DNA of 64,000 nucleotides from Phytohabitans sp036906915 (GTDB lineage Bacteria; Actinomycetota; Actinomycetes; Mycobacteriales; Micromonosporaceae), in NCBI RefSeq assembly GCF_036906915.1, contig NZ_JBAKHX010000035.1, positions 18,328 to 82,327 on the forward strand, written 5' to 3'. Shown here in pieces: positions 49,688 through 58,409 of this stretch. Made by a program: the position numbers and the translations under genes. Below the pieces are notes generated by a model that worked only from the letters and a program-made list of their open reading frames with translations, made no database searches and was not told the origin of the DNA. The first letter of the stretch is position 1. Each line of letters opens with the position of its first letter.

Positions 49688-50584
49688 CTAGCGCGTGCTC
49701 GGAGCGTGCGCGTGCTGCACCACGTCGACCAGCGCGGCGGTCACCTCGTCGGTGCGCTCCAGCGTCAGCATGTGGCCGGCGTCCGGGCAGACGACGAGCC
49801 GGGCGCCGGGCAGCGCCGTCGCGATCGACCGGGCACACGTCGGCGGGGTCAGCCGGTCGCGCTCACCCACCAGCACGGTCGTTGGCACCGTGGGCAGGGC
49901 GGCGAGGGTCTCCAGGCGCTGCTGGGCGCCGACCGACGGGCGGAACCCGCCGATCGCGCCGAGGGGCGTCCGCACCACGGCCTTCGTGGTCAGGCGGACG
50001 TCCGCGGGGTCGCAGGGGTATCCGAACAGGAGCCACCGCAGTCCCGGTTGGAGAGCCAGGATCAGGGCCCGGTGCGGGCGCCAGTCACCCAGCCGGGCGA
50101 GCAAACCGGCGCTGGTCTGCTCGGCGACCCGCACCAGCCGGGCGAGCGGTACGGGCAGCCCGTACACCGTGTGGGCGTGCCCCTCGGCCGTTGTCGACAC
50201 GAGCACGAGCCCCTTCACCCGAGCCGCGAAGTCAGCGGGGTGCCGGTGGGCGTACTCCATGATGGTCATGCCCCCGAGCGAATGGCCGGCGAGCACGACC
50301 GGCCCGGTGGGGGCGACCGCCCGCACGACCTCGGCCAGGTCGTCGCCGAGCTGGTCCAGCGTGGCGGCTCCGCGCCCGATCCCGCCGGACCGGCCGTGGC
50401 CGCGTGCGTCGTAGGTCACCACGCGAGCGGTCCCGGACAGCGCGGAGACCTGGCGGTGCCAGATGCGGCCGTCGAGGGTCCAACCGTGCAGCAGCAGCAC
50501 GGTGACCGGCGCGTCGGCCGGCCCGGTCTGGCGCACGTGCAGTCGGGAACCGTCCGCGAGCTGCACCTCGCTGTGCTGCGTCAT
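49688..50584 (-). CDS. Alpha/beta-hydrolase
   Basis: 298-residue serine hydrolase. LLLHGWTLDGRIW carries the oxyanion-hole HG, GHSLGGMTIMEYA the nucleophile Ser, ERDRLTPP the acid region and PDAGHMLTLER the catalytic His. DARGHGRSGG is the typical strand-4 turn. The ATG at 50584 is preceded by AGGAGG at 5 nt. No signal peptide. Members of this group hydrolyse esters, haloalkanes or peroxides; the substrate cannot be told. Likely co-transcribed with helR. Confidence 0.92.
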   Translation of the reverse strand: MTQHSEVQLADGSRLHVRQTGPADAPVTVLLLHGWTLDGRIWHRQVSALSGTARVVTYDARGHGRSGGIGRGAATLDQLGDDLAEVVRAVAPTGPVVLAGHSLGGMTIMEYAHRHPADFAARVKGLVLVSTTAEGHAHTVYGLPVPLARLVRVAEQTSAGLLARLGDWRPHRALILALQPGLRWLLFGYPCDPADVRLTTKAVVRTPLGAIGGFRPSVGAQQRLETLAALPTVPTTVLVGERDRLTPPTCARSIATALPGARLVVCPDAGHMLTLERTDEVTAALVDVVQHAHAPSTR

Positions 50585-50694
50585 GGGCACCTCCTGGATA
50601 CCCGGTGGTAACAATCATGCCCTATTTGTAAGGAGGCCACACATACTCCGGTCCGGACACTTGCGGCGGAGATTTCTGAGCGCATGCTGTATGC

Positions 50695-51540
50695 ATGGTC
50701 GATACCGGCATCGACGTGCGGGATGAGGCCTGGCGTGTTGCCCGCACGGCGGAGCGCCGGCTGGGCATCGAGATCCGTGACCTGACCAGCCTGAACGACC
50801 AGCAGGCGGCGGCCGAGCTGCTGCGCCGGGTCTGGCGGGCAGACTCCGCCGACCAGATCGTCAACGCGGGCATGATGAGGGCGTTCGCGCACTCCGGTAA
50901 CTACGTGGTGGGCGCCTACCGCAGCTCAACGCTGGTCGCGGTGGCGGTGGGTTTCTTCGGCGCCGACCACCTGCACTCGCACGTCACCGGGGTCGACCCG
51001 GCCGGGCAGAGCGGCGGCGTGGGATACGCGGTGAAGCTGCACCAGCGGGCGTGGACGCTGGCGCGCGGAGTGGGCGCGGTGTGCTGGACCTTCGACCCGC
51101 TGATCCGCCGCAACGCATACTTCAACCTGCACAAACTGGGCGCACGAGCGGCGGCGTACCTGCCCGACTTCTACGGGGCCATGGACGATGGCATCAACGT
51201 GGGCGACCCCAGCGACCGCATGTACATCCGGTGGGAGCTGGCATCACCGGCCGCGATCGCGGCGGCCGAGGGCCACGGTCCAGATCCCGATCCGGCGGGC
51301 GCGACGATCCTGGTCGGCCGCACCGACGCACCCGGTGCCGAAGCTCCCGTGCCGGGCATACCGGCACCGGGCCGGCTGGCCGTGGCGGTGCCGGCCGACG
51401 TGGAGCGGATGCGCGGCACCGACGCGGCCTTGGCGGCGCGCTGGCGTTTCGCGGTCCGCGAGGCGATGGTGACCGCCCTGGACCGCGGCTACCGAATCGA
51501 GGGCATCACCCGAGACGGCTGGTACCTACTCCACCCCTGA
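50695..51540 (+). CDS. Predicted GNAT superfamily acetyltransferase-like protein
   Basis: The 281-residue protein resembles the COG3375-type proteins, whose single GNAT domain is extended. Recognisable parts: EIRDLTSLNDQQAAAELLRRVW, a strand-4 to strand-5 segment YRSSTLVAVAVGFFGADHLHSHVTGVDPAGQSGGVGYAVKLHQRAWTLARGV (with Q-S-G-G-V-G-Y in the position of the CoA pyrophosphate loop) and VCWTFDPLIRRNAYFNLHKLGA. The C-terminal third (AVPADVERMR onward) is specific to the subgroup. The acceptor is unknown. ATG start without a clear ribosome-binding site; divergent from the hydrolase. Confidence 0.8.
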   Translation: MVDTGIDVRDEAWRVARTAERRLGIEIRDLTSLNDQQAAAELLRRVWRADSADQIVNAGMMRAFAHSGNYVVGAYRSSTLVAVAVGFFGADHLHSHVTGVDPAGQSGGVGYAVKLHQRAWTLARGVGAVCWTFDPLIRRNAYFNLHKLGARAAAYLPDFYGAMDDGINVGDPSDRMYIRWELASPAAIAAAEGHGPDPDPAGATILVGRTDAPGAEAPVPGIPAPGRLAVAVPADVERMRGTDAALAARWRFAVREAMVTALDRGYRIEGITRDGWYLLHP

Positions 51541-51607
51541 CCCCGCGTTTCCGCGACCGCCGGGGCGGCTTCCGCTCCGCGCGCGGCTAGGGCCGCGCCC
51601 TCTCCCG

Positions 51608-51689
51608 GTCGATCAAGGGCAAACGCACGTGGTTTGATCACTTTTCCATGTGCGGTTGCCCATGATCGTTGCGGATGTCCTTGATCGAC
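51608..51689. repeat. Nested inverted repeat in a convergent intergenic region
   Basis: An outer 11-bp pair (GTCGATCAAGG at 51608-51618 and CCTTGATCGAC at 51679-51689) encloses an inner 16-bp pair (51617-51632 and 51646-51661, 14 of 16 complementary). TTGATC-type motifs recur four times. The element lies between the convergent GNAT-like and 109-aa genes. It could be a REP/MITE-like unit or a structured transcript end. It does not encode a protein. Confidence 0.65.
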
Positions 51690-51737
51690 GGACAAGGGCG
51701 GGGCCGCGCGGGCCGGCGGCGTGCGGTGGGCAGCAAG

Positions 51738-51762
51738 AAGGCCCCGCTGTCCGCGGGGCCTT
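51738..51762 (-). terminator. Terminator of the 109-residue protein gene
   Basis: A perfect 10-bp stem (AAGGCCCCGC/GCGGGGCCTT) with a 5-nt loop lies 15 nt beyond the stop and is followed by CTTGC on the minus strand. Confidence 0.8.
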
Positions 51763-51777
51763 GAACGTGCTGGGGGA

Positions 51778-52107
51778 TCAGGCTTCGAAGACGCCCGCGT
51801 CGACGAGGCGCTTCTCGGTGGTGTCCCAGCCGTCGCTTGGGTACGCCGCCGCCAGCGCGTTGATCTCGGCGCGGATCTTCGCGGCGTGGCCGGCACCGGC
51901 CAGCACCCGGATCTCCTCGACGAACGCCTCGGAGTCGGTGCGCAGGTGGGGGGTCTTGCCGTTGGTCAGGTTGCGCACGTATGCGTGCTTGCCCTTGTTG
52001 AGCGGGATGAGGTACTTGAACTCACCGAGCACGCTCAGGGCCCCGCCCTGGGCGCCCGCTCCGGCGCGGACCGACGCGCGCGCGGTCTTGGAGGTGTTGC
52101 TCGCCAC
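51778..52107 (-). CDS. Conserved-looking 109-residue protein of unknown function
   Basis: Soluble protein with a Ser/Thr/Ala-rich start (ASNTSKTARASVRAGAGAQGGALSVLGEF), a basic central section (YLIPLNKGKHAYVRNLTNGKTPHLRTDSEAFVEEI) and a helical C-terminus. No cysteine, signal or membrane helix. The GTG at 52107 follows AAGGAG by 7 nt; the earlier in-frame start overlaps that site. It has its own terminator, so it is a monocistronic, probably well-expressed gene. Not recognised. Confidence 0.75.
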   Translation of the reverse strand: MASNTSKTARASVRAGAGAQGGALSVLGEFKYLIPLNKGKHAYVRNLTNGKTPHLRTDSEAFVEEIRVLAGAGHAAKIRAEINALAAAYPSDGWDTTEKRLVDAGVFEA

Positions 52108-52344
52108 GGAGGTACTCCTTGCAGACAAGACGAGGTAGCAGCAGGACAGAAAAAGACAAGTGAACTGTACCCGACGCCCGAGCTGGGCGCGTTCCGTGAC
52201 AACGCCCGGCCATTTGCGTTATTCCTCGTGTCAGTTTGCCGATTCTCTAGCGCACCATCCGTCACAGGCGTCATCATGTGTCCAGCACCTTCTAGTTGAT
52301 CGAGGTCGTAGGGGAAGACGCACCTCGGTCTTCGGGAGGTCACC

Positions 52345-52836
52345 GTGCCAACGCGTGGCGTCGTATACGTCCACTCGACCCCGCTCGCCGTGTGTCCTCA
52401 CGTCGAGTGGGCGATCGCGCGCGTCCTCACCGCGCCGGTCAACCTGCACTGGACCGTCCAGCCGGTCGAGGCCGGCGCTCGCCGGGCCGAGTGCAGTTGG
52501 ACCGGACGGCCGGGGACGGGCGCAGAGCTGGCTGCTGCCCTCCGGCAGTGGCCCATGATTCGTTTCGAGGTCACGGAGGACCCGAGCCCGGGGGTCGACG
52601 GCGAGCGATTCATGTACGTGCCGGGGCGGGGACTCTTCCGTGCGACCATGGGCAGCGCGGGCGACATCCAGCTCGGCGAAGACCGGCTGCGCTCGATCAT
52701 GGAGGCCGCGCGCGCCCCGGAGGCGCTCGCTCACGCGCTGGAGAAGGCCCTCGGCACCTCGTGGGATGCCGAGTTGGAGCCCTACCGGTACGCGGGCGAC
52801 GGCGCGCCGGTGACGTTGCTCACGCGGGTTGGATGA
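52345..52836 (+). CDS. DUF3145 family protein
   Basis: 163 residues matching the actinobacteria-specific DUF3145 family from end to end: RGVVYVHSTPLAVCPHVEWAI, VNLHWTVQPV, GTGAELAAALRQWPMIRFEVTEDPSPGVDGERFMYVPG, LGEDRLRSIMEAA and the ending WDAELEPYRYAGDGAPVTLLTRVG. The role is unknown; the family is nearly universal in actinobacteria. GTG start behind GGGAGG. Upstream 237 bp contains no confident promoter. Confidence 0.92.
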   Translation: MPTRGVVYVHSTPLAVCPHVEWAIARVLTAPVNLHWTVQPVEAGARRAECSWTGRPGTGAELAAALRQWPMIRFEVTEDPSPGVDGERFMYVPGRGLFRATMGSAGDIQLGEDRLRSIMEAARAPEALAHALEKALGTSWDAELEPYRYAGDGAPVTLLTRVG

Positions 52837-52884
52837 TCTCGTCCTGAGTTGCCCGGTTCTGTTCGGCCTGCTGGGATAGCGGAC

Positions 52885-54555
52885 GTGCGTCTGCGTCCCC
52901 TGGCACTTGCCGCCGTCCTCGCCCTGGCCACCGCCTGCGGTGCCGATCCGAGCACGCCGGCGAAGGAGAAACCCGTCCTCACCGGCGGGCCGGCAGAGCG
53001 CGCCGCTCAACTCGTCGCGACGCTCTCCGACGAAGACCTCGTCGGGCAGGTGCTCATGCCGTACGCCTACGGCAGCTCGGCCACCGATGTCTCGCCCGGC
53101 TCGGCGGCCGGCAATCGGAGGATCGCCCGCGTCGACACGCCCGCCGAGATGGTCGCCAAGTACCACCTCGGCGGTCTGATCCTGGTCGGATTCTCCGCCG
53201 ACGATCCGACGTCGAAGAACCAGACAACGACCAATGTGGACTCGCCAGAGCAGGTGCGCGAGCTGACGGCCGGACTCCAGAAGGCCGCGGCGAAACTGCC
53301 CGCCGGGTCGGTGCCGATGCTCATCGGGACCGACCAGGAGTACGGTGTCGTCACCCGCCTCAAGGAGGGCGTCACGACGCTGCCGAGCGCGATGGCCTTC
53401 GGCGCGGCCGACGACCCGCGGCTGACCGAGCAGGCCTGGCGCGCCGCGGGCTCGGAGCTCGCCGCCGTTGGGATCAATGTGGACTTCGCACCCGTCGCCG
53501 ACGTGCTCGGCGGCGACGGCAGCGCCGTCATCGGCTCCCGCTCTTACGGTTCCGACCCCAAGAAGGTCGCCGAGCAGGTTAGCGGCGCCGTGCGGGGTCT
53601 TCAGGAGGGTGGGGTCGCCGCCACGCTCAAGCACTTCCCCGGCCACGGCCACACGACCGGCGACTCACACACCGACCTTCCGCAGCTGCGCCAGGATCGG
53701 GCCACATTGGACGCTGGCGACCTGCCGCCGTTCAGCGCCGGCATCGCCGCCGGCGCCAAGCTCGTCATGTCAGGCCACCTCGACGTCCGCGCCATCGATC
53801 CCGGCACGCCGGCAACGTTCTCCCGCAAGGTGCTCACCGACGTGCTGCGCGGCCAACTCGGGTTCAAGGGCGTGGTGGTCACCGACGGCATGAACATGGA
53901 GCCGGCCAAGCGCTGGCCGCCCGGCGAGGCCGCGGTGCGCGCGCTCAACGCCGGCAACGACCTGCTGCTGATGCCGCCCGAGCTGCCGGCGGCGTACGAC
54001 GGCCTGCTCGGCGGGCTGCGCGACGGCAGCCTGCCCCGGGAACGCCTCGTCGACGCGGCCACCCGCGTGCTGACGCTCAAGTTCGAGCTCACCGCGAAGC
54101 CCGCCCCCGCCATGTCCACTGTGGGCAGCGCCGAACACGCCGCCGCCGCGGACCAACTCGCCGCCGCCGCGATCACCCAGCTGCGCGGTACCTGCCAGGG
54201 GATCAGCGGCCCTGTCACCGTCACCGCCGCCAAGGGCCGGGACAGCGCACGCGCCATGCTCGTCGAGGCGCTGAAGGCCGCCGGGGTCGAGGTCATCGAC
54301 AGCGGCGGCGCCGAGATCCATCTCATCGGGTACGGGGACAAGCGCGCCGACCTCAGCAAGAGCGCGGCAGTGACGGTGGCGATGGACACCCCGAACCTGC
54401 TGGCCCAGTCGAAGTCGGCCACCCTGCTCGCCACGTACTCGTCGAGCCCCGCCTCCATGCGCGCACTCGCAGGCGTGCTCGCTGGCAAGACCCCACCCGC
54501 CGGCAGCGCCCCTGTCGACGTCCCCGGCCTCCCGCGCACCTCCTGCGCGGCCTAG
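52885..54555 (+). CDS. GH3 family lipoprotein, NagZ-like beta-N-acetylhexosaminidase
   Basis: Surface-anchored hydrolase of 556 residues. The GTG at 52885 gives a lipoprotein signal (RLRPLALAAVLALATACGAD, lipobox Cys). The GH3 barrel includes PMLIGTDQEYGVVTRL, the NagZ signature KHFPGHGHTTGDSH with the catalytic His-Asp dyad, and VVVTDGMNMEPAK with the nucleophile Asp. A C-terminal alpha/beta domain of about 170 residues follows (GISGPVTVTAAKGRDSARAMLVEAL) as in two-domain Gram-positive NagZ proteins. Likely role: removal of GlcNAc from muropeptides or exogenous chito-oligomers at the cell surface. Confidence 0.93.
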   Translation: MRLRPLALAAVLALATACGADPSTPAKEKPVLTGGPAERAAQLVATLSDEDLVGQVLMPYAYGSSATDVSPGSAAGNRRIARVDTPAEMVAKYHLGGLILVGFSADDPTSKNQTTTNVDSPEQVRELTAGLQKAAAKLPAGSVPMLIGTDQEYGVVTRLKEGVTTLPSAMAFGAADDPRLTEQAWRAAGSELAAVGINVDFAPVADVLGGDGSAVIGSRSYGSDPKKVAEQVSGAVRGLQEGGVAATLKHFPGHGHTTGDSHTDLPQLRQDRATLDAGDLPPFSAGIAAGAKLVMSGHLDVRAIDPGTPATFSRKVLTDVLRGQLGFKGVVVTDGMNMEPAKRWPPGEAAVRALNAGNDLLLMPPELPAAYDGLLGGLRDGSLPRERLVDAATRVLTLKFELTAKPAPAMSTVGSAEHAAAADQLAAAAITQLRGTCQGISGPVTVTAAKGRDSARAMLVEALKAAGVEVIDSGGAEIHLIGYGDKRADLSKSAAVTVAMDTPNLLAQSKSATLLATYSSSPASMRALAGVLAGKTPPAGSAPVDVPGLPRTSCAA

Positions 54556-54574
54556 CTTTGGTAGCGTCGGTCGC

Positions 54575-55552
54575 GTGGTTGCTGCCGAGCCGGCACTCTC
54601 CGTGGTCGTGCCGATGTACAACGAGGAGTCGGTGCTGCCGCTGCTCGTGACCCGGCTGCGCGGTGTGCTCGACGCGCTCGGTGAGCCGTATGAGGTGGTC
54701 GCCGTCGATGACGGCAGCACGGACAACACGCTGGTCGCGCTGCACGCGGCACGGCGCGGCTGGCCGCAGCTGCGCGTCGTGCGGCTGCGGCGCAACAGTG
54801 GGCATCAGCCCGCGTTGCTCGCCGGCCTGATGCGGGCCCGCGGGGCCTACGTCGTCAGCATCGACGCCGACCTGCAGGATCCGCCGGAGACCATTGTCGA
54901 AATGCTGCGGCTCGCACGCTCCGACCAGCTTGACATCGTGTACGGCGTGCGCGGCGACCGCACGGTCGACACCCCCTTCAAACGGTGGACGGCCGACCTG
55001 TACTACCGGCTCATGCGTCGCCTGGTCGGCAAGCAGGTGCCCGCGCACGCGGGTGACTTCCGGCTGCTGAGCCGGGCGGCCGTCGAGGCGCTGCGCGAGC
55101 TGCCCGAGCGCACACCCGTGCTGCGGCTCGTCGTGCCGTGGCTGGGCTTCCCGAGCGGCGAGGTGGAGTTCCTGCGGGCCGAGCGGGCGGCCGGGCGCAC
55201 CAAGTACCCGATGTCCCGGATGATGAGCCTAGCGGCCGACAGCGTGACCAGCTTCTCCGCGGCGCCCTTGCGTTTCGCGACCTGGCTGGGCCTCGCGGGC
55301 GTCGCGGTGTGCGGGGTCCTGGTCGTCGTGGCCGTCGTCGCGTTCTTTCTCGGCGCCACCGTGAGTGGTTGGCCGTCCCTGTATGTGGCTGTGCTGTTCC
55401 TGGGCGCCGTGCAGCTGCTCTGCCTGGGCCTGCTGGGGGAGTACGTGGCCCGGATCTACACGGCGGTTCAGGCCCGCCCGGCCTATTTCGTCGCGGGTGA
55501 CACGGCTGACGACACCGACACCCCGGCCGAGCTGGCCGACACCCTGCGGTGA
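54575..55552 (+). CDS. GtrB-like polyprenyl-phosphate glycosyltransferase (GT2, DPM1-type)
   Basis: Transfers a sugar from NDP-sugar to polyprenyl phosphate for use outside the membrane. 325 residues: GT2 domain with LSVVVPMYNEESVLPLLVTRL, VVAVDDGSTDNTL, LRRNSGHQPALLAGLMRARG, SIDADLQDPPE (DAD metal site) and HAGDFRLLSRAAVEAL, followed by two C-terminal helices (TWLGLAGVAVCGVLVVVAVVAFFL and LYVAVLFLGAVQLLCLGLLGEYVARIY). GTG start at 54575. Its GTGA end overlaps the next gene, a polytopic membrane protein, as in GtrB-GtrC pairs. Confidence 0.93.
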   Translation: MVAAEPALSVVVPMYNEESVLPLLVTRLRGVLDALGEPYEVVAVDDGSTDNTLVALHAARRGWPQLRVVRLRRNSGHQPALLAGLMRARGAYVVSIDADLQDPPETIVEMLRLARSDQLDIVYGVRGDRTVDTPFKRWTADLYYRLMRRLVGKQVPAHAGDFRLLSRAAVEALRELPERTPVLRLVVPWLGFPSGEVEFLRAERAAGRTKYPMSRMMSLAADSVTSFSAAPLRFATWLGLAGVAVCGVLVVVAVVAFFLGATVSGWPSLYVAVLFLGAVQLLCLGLLGEYVARIYTAVQARPAYFVAGDTADDTDTPAELADTLR

Positions 55553-57711
55553 CGGTGACGCTCTCTCCGGCTGCCGCGCAGCCGGCGGTGGCCACCCGTG
55601 ATCCGTGGCGCTGGACCCCGGCGGTGGCCGGGTACGGGCTCGTCGTCGGTGTGCTGCTGGCCACCGGCACGCCGGTGCTCGACGTTGGCCGCTACACCGC
55701 GTACGCCGTGCTGGCCGTCCTGCTGCCCGGCACGCTGGTGTACCGGGCGCTGCGCCGCCGACCGCACACACTCGTCGAAGACCTGGCGTTCGGCGCGGCG
55801 GTCGGGCTGGTGCTGGAGCTGGCGGCGTGGTTCGTGTTCGTGCGGGCGGGGCTGGAGGGCTGGCTGTGGGTGTGGCCGGCCTTCGTGGTCGTGCTGTTCG
55901 CGCTGGTGCGGCCGCTGCGGCGGCACTGGTGGGTGCGCGGCTACACGGTGGTGCCGCCCGGCTGGGCGTGGTCGGTCACGGCGGTGATCGCCGGCTTCAC
56001 GCTGTACCTGTCGGAGTCGTTCCTGCGCCGCAACCCGATCCTGCCGGCGTCCGAGGGGCAGGCGCAGTACCTGGACCTGCCGTTCCAGATGTCGATCGCC
56101 GGCGCGGCGACCCACCAGGCGCCGCCCGAGCTGCCGCAGGTAGCCGGCGAGCCCCTGCACTACCACTGGTTCGGGTTCGCGCACATGGGCGCGGCGAGTC
56201 TGGTCAGCGGCGTCGACCTGCCGACGGTGTTCCTGCGGCTGGCGGTGCCGGCGCTGTGCGCGCTGGCGATCGTGCTGGTCGCGGTCGTCGGGTGGCGGAT
56301 CAGCGGCCGGGCGTACGCGGGCGTTGGCGCGGCGGTGCTGATGTTCACGATCGGCGAGTTCGGCTACGAAAACGGGATCCGGCAGCTCTTCGGCACGCAG
56401 GCGACGTTCATCGTGTGGGGCAGCCCGTCGATGACGTACAGCTGGGTGCTGCTCCTGCCGCTGATCGCGGTGCTGGCCGACGTGGTGCGCTCCCGTTCCG
56501 AGCGCGGCACGTGGATGCTGGCCGCGCTCTTCCTGGCCGGTTCGACGGGCGCGAAGGCAAGCTCGGTGCCCGTCGTGGCCGGCGCGCTGGGGCTGACCGG
56601 GCTGGTGCTGCTGATCACCCGCCGCCGGATCGTGTGGCCGATAGCGGCGGCGCTGGGGCTGGCGATCGTGGCGCAGGTGTTCGCGACGGCGGTGCTGTTC
56701 GCGTTCGAGAGCCACGGCGTGACCGTCAAGCTACTGTCCGGCCTTGAGCCGTACACCGGTCCGGCGTGGTCATGGCCGTTGGTGGTGCTGGCGTTCCTGC
56801 TCAACATGCAGCTGCGGCTGGCGGGCATTTTCGCGCTGGGGCGGCGGCTGGTCACCGACCCGGAGAAGGTGTTCCTGCTGTCCGGCGCCGTCGTGGGCCC
56901 GGTGACCTACCTCGTGCTCGCGCACCCGGGCAGCAGCAACCAGTACTTCGTTCGGGCCGGCTTCGCGTTCGGTGTGATCCTGTCGGCGTGGGGCTGGGCG
57001 GAGGTCGTAAGCCGGTGGCGGTGGTCGCTGCTCGCCTTCGCGGTGGGGGTGGGCGCGCTGCTGACCGTCATCCAGCTGGCGTGGCCGGCGAGGGCCCGGC
57101 CGACGCCCGTGTACGACCCGGTGCTGCCGCTGGTTTTCTGGGCGCTCGCGCTGACCGTGGTGGCCGCGTTGCTGATGGTGGTGTGGCGGTCGCCGGCTTT
57201 CCTGCTGACCGGCGTCTTGATCGCCGGCGCGCCGGGGCTCGTCATGGACGCGGCGGCCGCGCACAAGTATCCGAATGGCGGCGCCTACGCGGTGACGCTC
57301 CTGCCGGCCTCGCGGGTGGCTTCCGCCCGGTGGGTGTACGAGCACAGTGACCCGGACGACGTGCTCGCGACGAACGTCCACTGTGCACAGGTGTCGCTGA
57401 AGGGCTGCGACGCACGGACGTTCTGGCTCAGCGCCTACGCCCAACGCGCCGTACTGGTGGAGGGATGGACGTTTGCGCCCCGCATGGTGGGTACGCCCGG
57501 CGGTGCCGAGGCACCGTTCTGGGATCCTGCCCTGCTCGAGGCCAACGACGCCGCGTTCTACGAACCGACCGAGGAGAACCTCGACGCGTTGCGGGCGCGC
57601 GGCGTCCGCTGGCTGGTCGCCGACAGCGCCTACCGCCCGGAGTCGCCGCTCCTGTCCGGGCTGGCGACGGTGCGGTACGAGAACGGCCGCGTCACGGTCT
57701 ACGAGCTGTGA
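55549..57711 (+). CDS. Polytopic membrane protein, probable GT-C-type glycosyltransferase
   Basis: 720 residues with about 15 hydrophobic helices and a C-terminal outward domain (about 590-720, SARWVYEHSDPDDVLATNVHCAQVSLKGCDARTFWLSAYAQR). The early outward loop QYLDLPFQMSIAGAATHQAPPELPQVAGEPLHYHWFGFAHMGAASL resembles the acceptor/donor loop of GT-C enzymes. It is coupled by GTGA to a GtrB-like gene, which would supply the polyprenyl-phosphate sugar. The probable role is adding that sugar to a surface glycan or protein. No family name could be confirmed by eye. Confidence 0.8.
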   Translation: MTVTLSPAAAQPAVATRDPWRWTPAVAGYGLVVGVLLATGTPVLDVGRYTAYAVLAVLLPGTLVYRALRRRPHTLVEDLAFGAAVGLVLELAAWFVFVRAGLEGWLWVWPAFVVVLFALVRPLRRHWWVRGYTVVPPGWAWSVTAVIAGFTLYLSESFLRRNPILPASEGQAQYLDLPFQMSIAGAATHQAPPELPQVAGEPLHYHWFGFAHMGAASLVSGVDLPTVFLRLAVPALCALAIVLVAVVGWRISGRAYAGVGAAVLMFTIGEFGYENGIRQLFGTQATFIVWGSPSMTYSWVLLLPLIAVLADVVRSRSERGTWMLAALFLAGSTGAKASSVPVVAGALGLTGLVLLITRRRIVWPIAAALGLAIVAQVFATAVLFAFESHGVTVKLLSGLEPYTGPAWSWPLVVLAFLLNMQLRLAGIFALGRRLVTDPEKVFLLSGAVVGPVTYLVLAHPGSSNQYFVRAGFAFGVILSAWGWAEVVSRWRWSLLAFAVGVGALLTVIQLAWPARARPTPVYDPVLPLVFWALALTVVAALLMVVWRSPAFLLTGVLIAGAPGLVMDAAAAHKYPNGGAYAVTLLPASRVASARWVYEHSDPDDVLATNVHCAQVSLKGCDARTFWLSAYAQRAVLVEGWTFAPRMVGTPGGAEAPFWDPALLEANDAAFYEPTEENLDALRARGVRWLVADSAYRPESPLLSGLATVRYENGRVTVYEL

Positions 57712-58399
57712 GCATGAGCGAGACGCCCGGCAGGGACTTCACCGGCAGGTAGCGCTCCGTCGTGATGATCGCGGTCAGCGCGGTGTTGACCAGCGCGGAC
57801 ATGTCGTTCAGGTCGCTTCCGGTCGACTTGCGCCGCCGCCAGGCCGCTACCGGGCGGAGCAGTACGTTCCAGCTCCACAGGTCTTCGACCACCAGCCCGG
57901 CCTTTTCCACCACCGCGGTCAGCGTCTCGCGGGTGTACCTGCGTACGTGCCCAACGGCGACGTCGTGCGCGGACCACAGCTTCATGTCGCACGGCACGGC
58001 GATCAGCGCGGTGCCGCCCGGACGCAGCGTGCGGTGGATCTCGCCCGCGGCCAGGTGATCTTCGTCGATGTGCTCCAGGATGTCGAACGCCACCACCAGG
58101 TCGAGCCCTCCCGACGGCAGCGGCAGGTTGCGTGCGTCGGCGCGGATCACGTCGAGACCGCGCTCGGCGGCCACCTCGGCGCCTTCCTGGCTGTACTCCA
58201 GCGCCACCGGCCGCCAGCCGTGCGCCCGCAGTACCCGAGTGTTGCCGCCACCCGCGGCGCCGATGTCGAGCGCGGTGCCCGCCGGGGTGCCGGCCGCCGC
58301 CAGGCGGCGCAGCGCTCGTGCCAGCAGCGCCCGCCGCTCCCTGTACCACCAGTGGGTGTCTTCGAGTGCGGCGAGCTTGCGTATCTCGGTGGCTTCCAC
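57692..58399 (-). CDS. Class I SAM-dependent methyltransferase
   Basis: 235 residues with the Methyltransf_11/23 pattern: TALDIGAAGGGNTRVLRAHGW (motif I), VALEYSQEGAEVAAERG, GLDLVVAFDILEHIDED (motif IV/post-I) and LRPGGTALIAVPCDMKLWSAHDVAVGHVRRYTRETL. The N-terminal HWWYRERRALL stretch is typical of methyltransferases in glycan and lipid clusters. It converges on the GT-C-like gene (20-nt overlap) and lies upstream-adjacent to nothing else on its strand. Substrate unknown. Confidence 0.88.
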   Translation of the reverse strand: MEATEIRKLAALEDTHWWYRERRALLARALRRLAAAGTPAGTALDIGAAGGGNTRVLRAHGWRPVALEYSQEGAEVAAERGLDVIRADARNLPLPSGGLDLVVAFDILEHIDEDHLAAGEIHRTLRPGGTALIAVPCDMKLWSAHDVAVGHVRRYTRETLTAVVEKAGLVVEDLWSWNVLLRPVAAWRRRKSTGSDLNDMSALVNTALTAIITTERYLPVKSLPGVSLMLTARRP

Positions 58400-58409
58400 C
58401 CGGAAGAGC

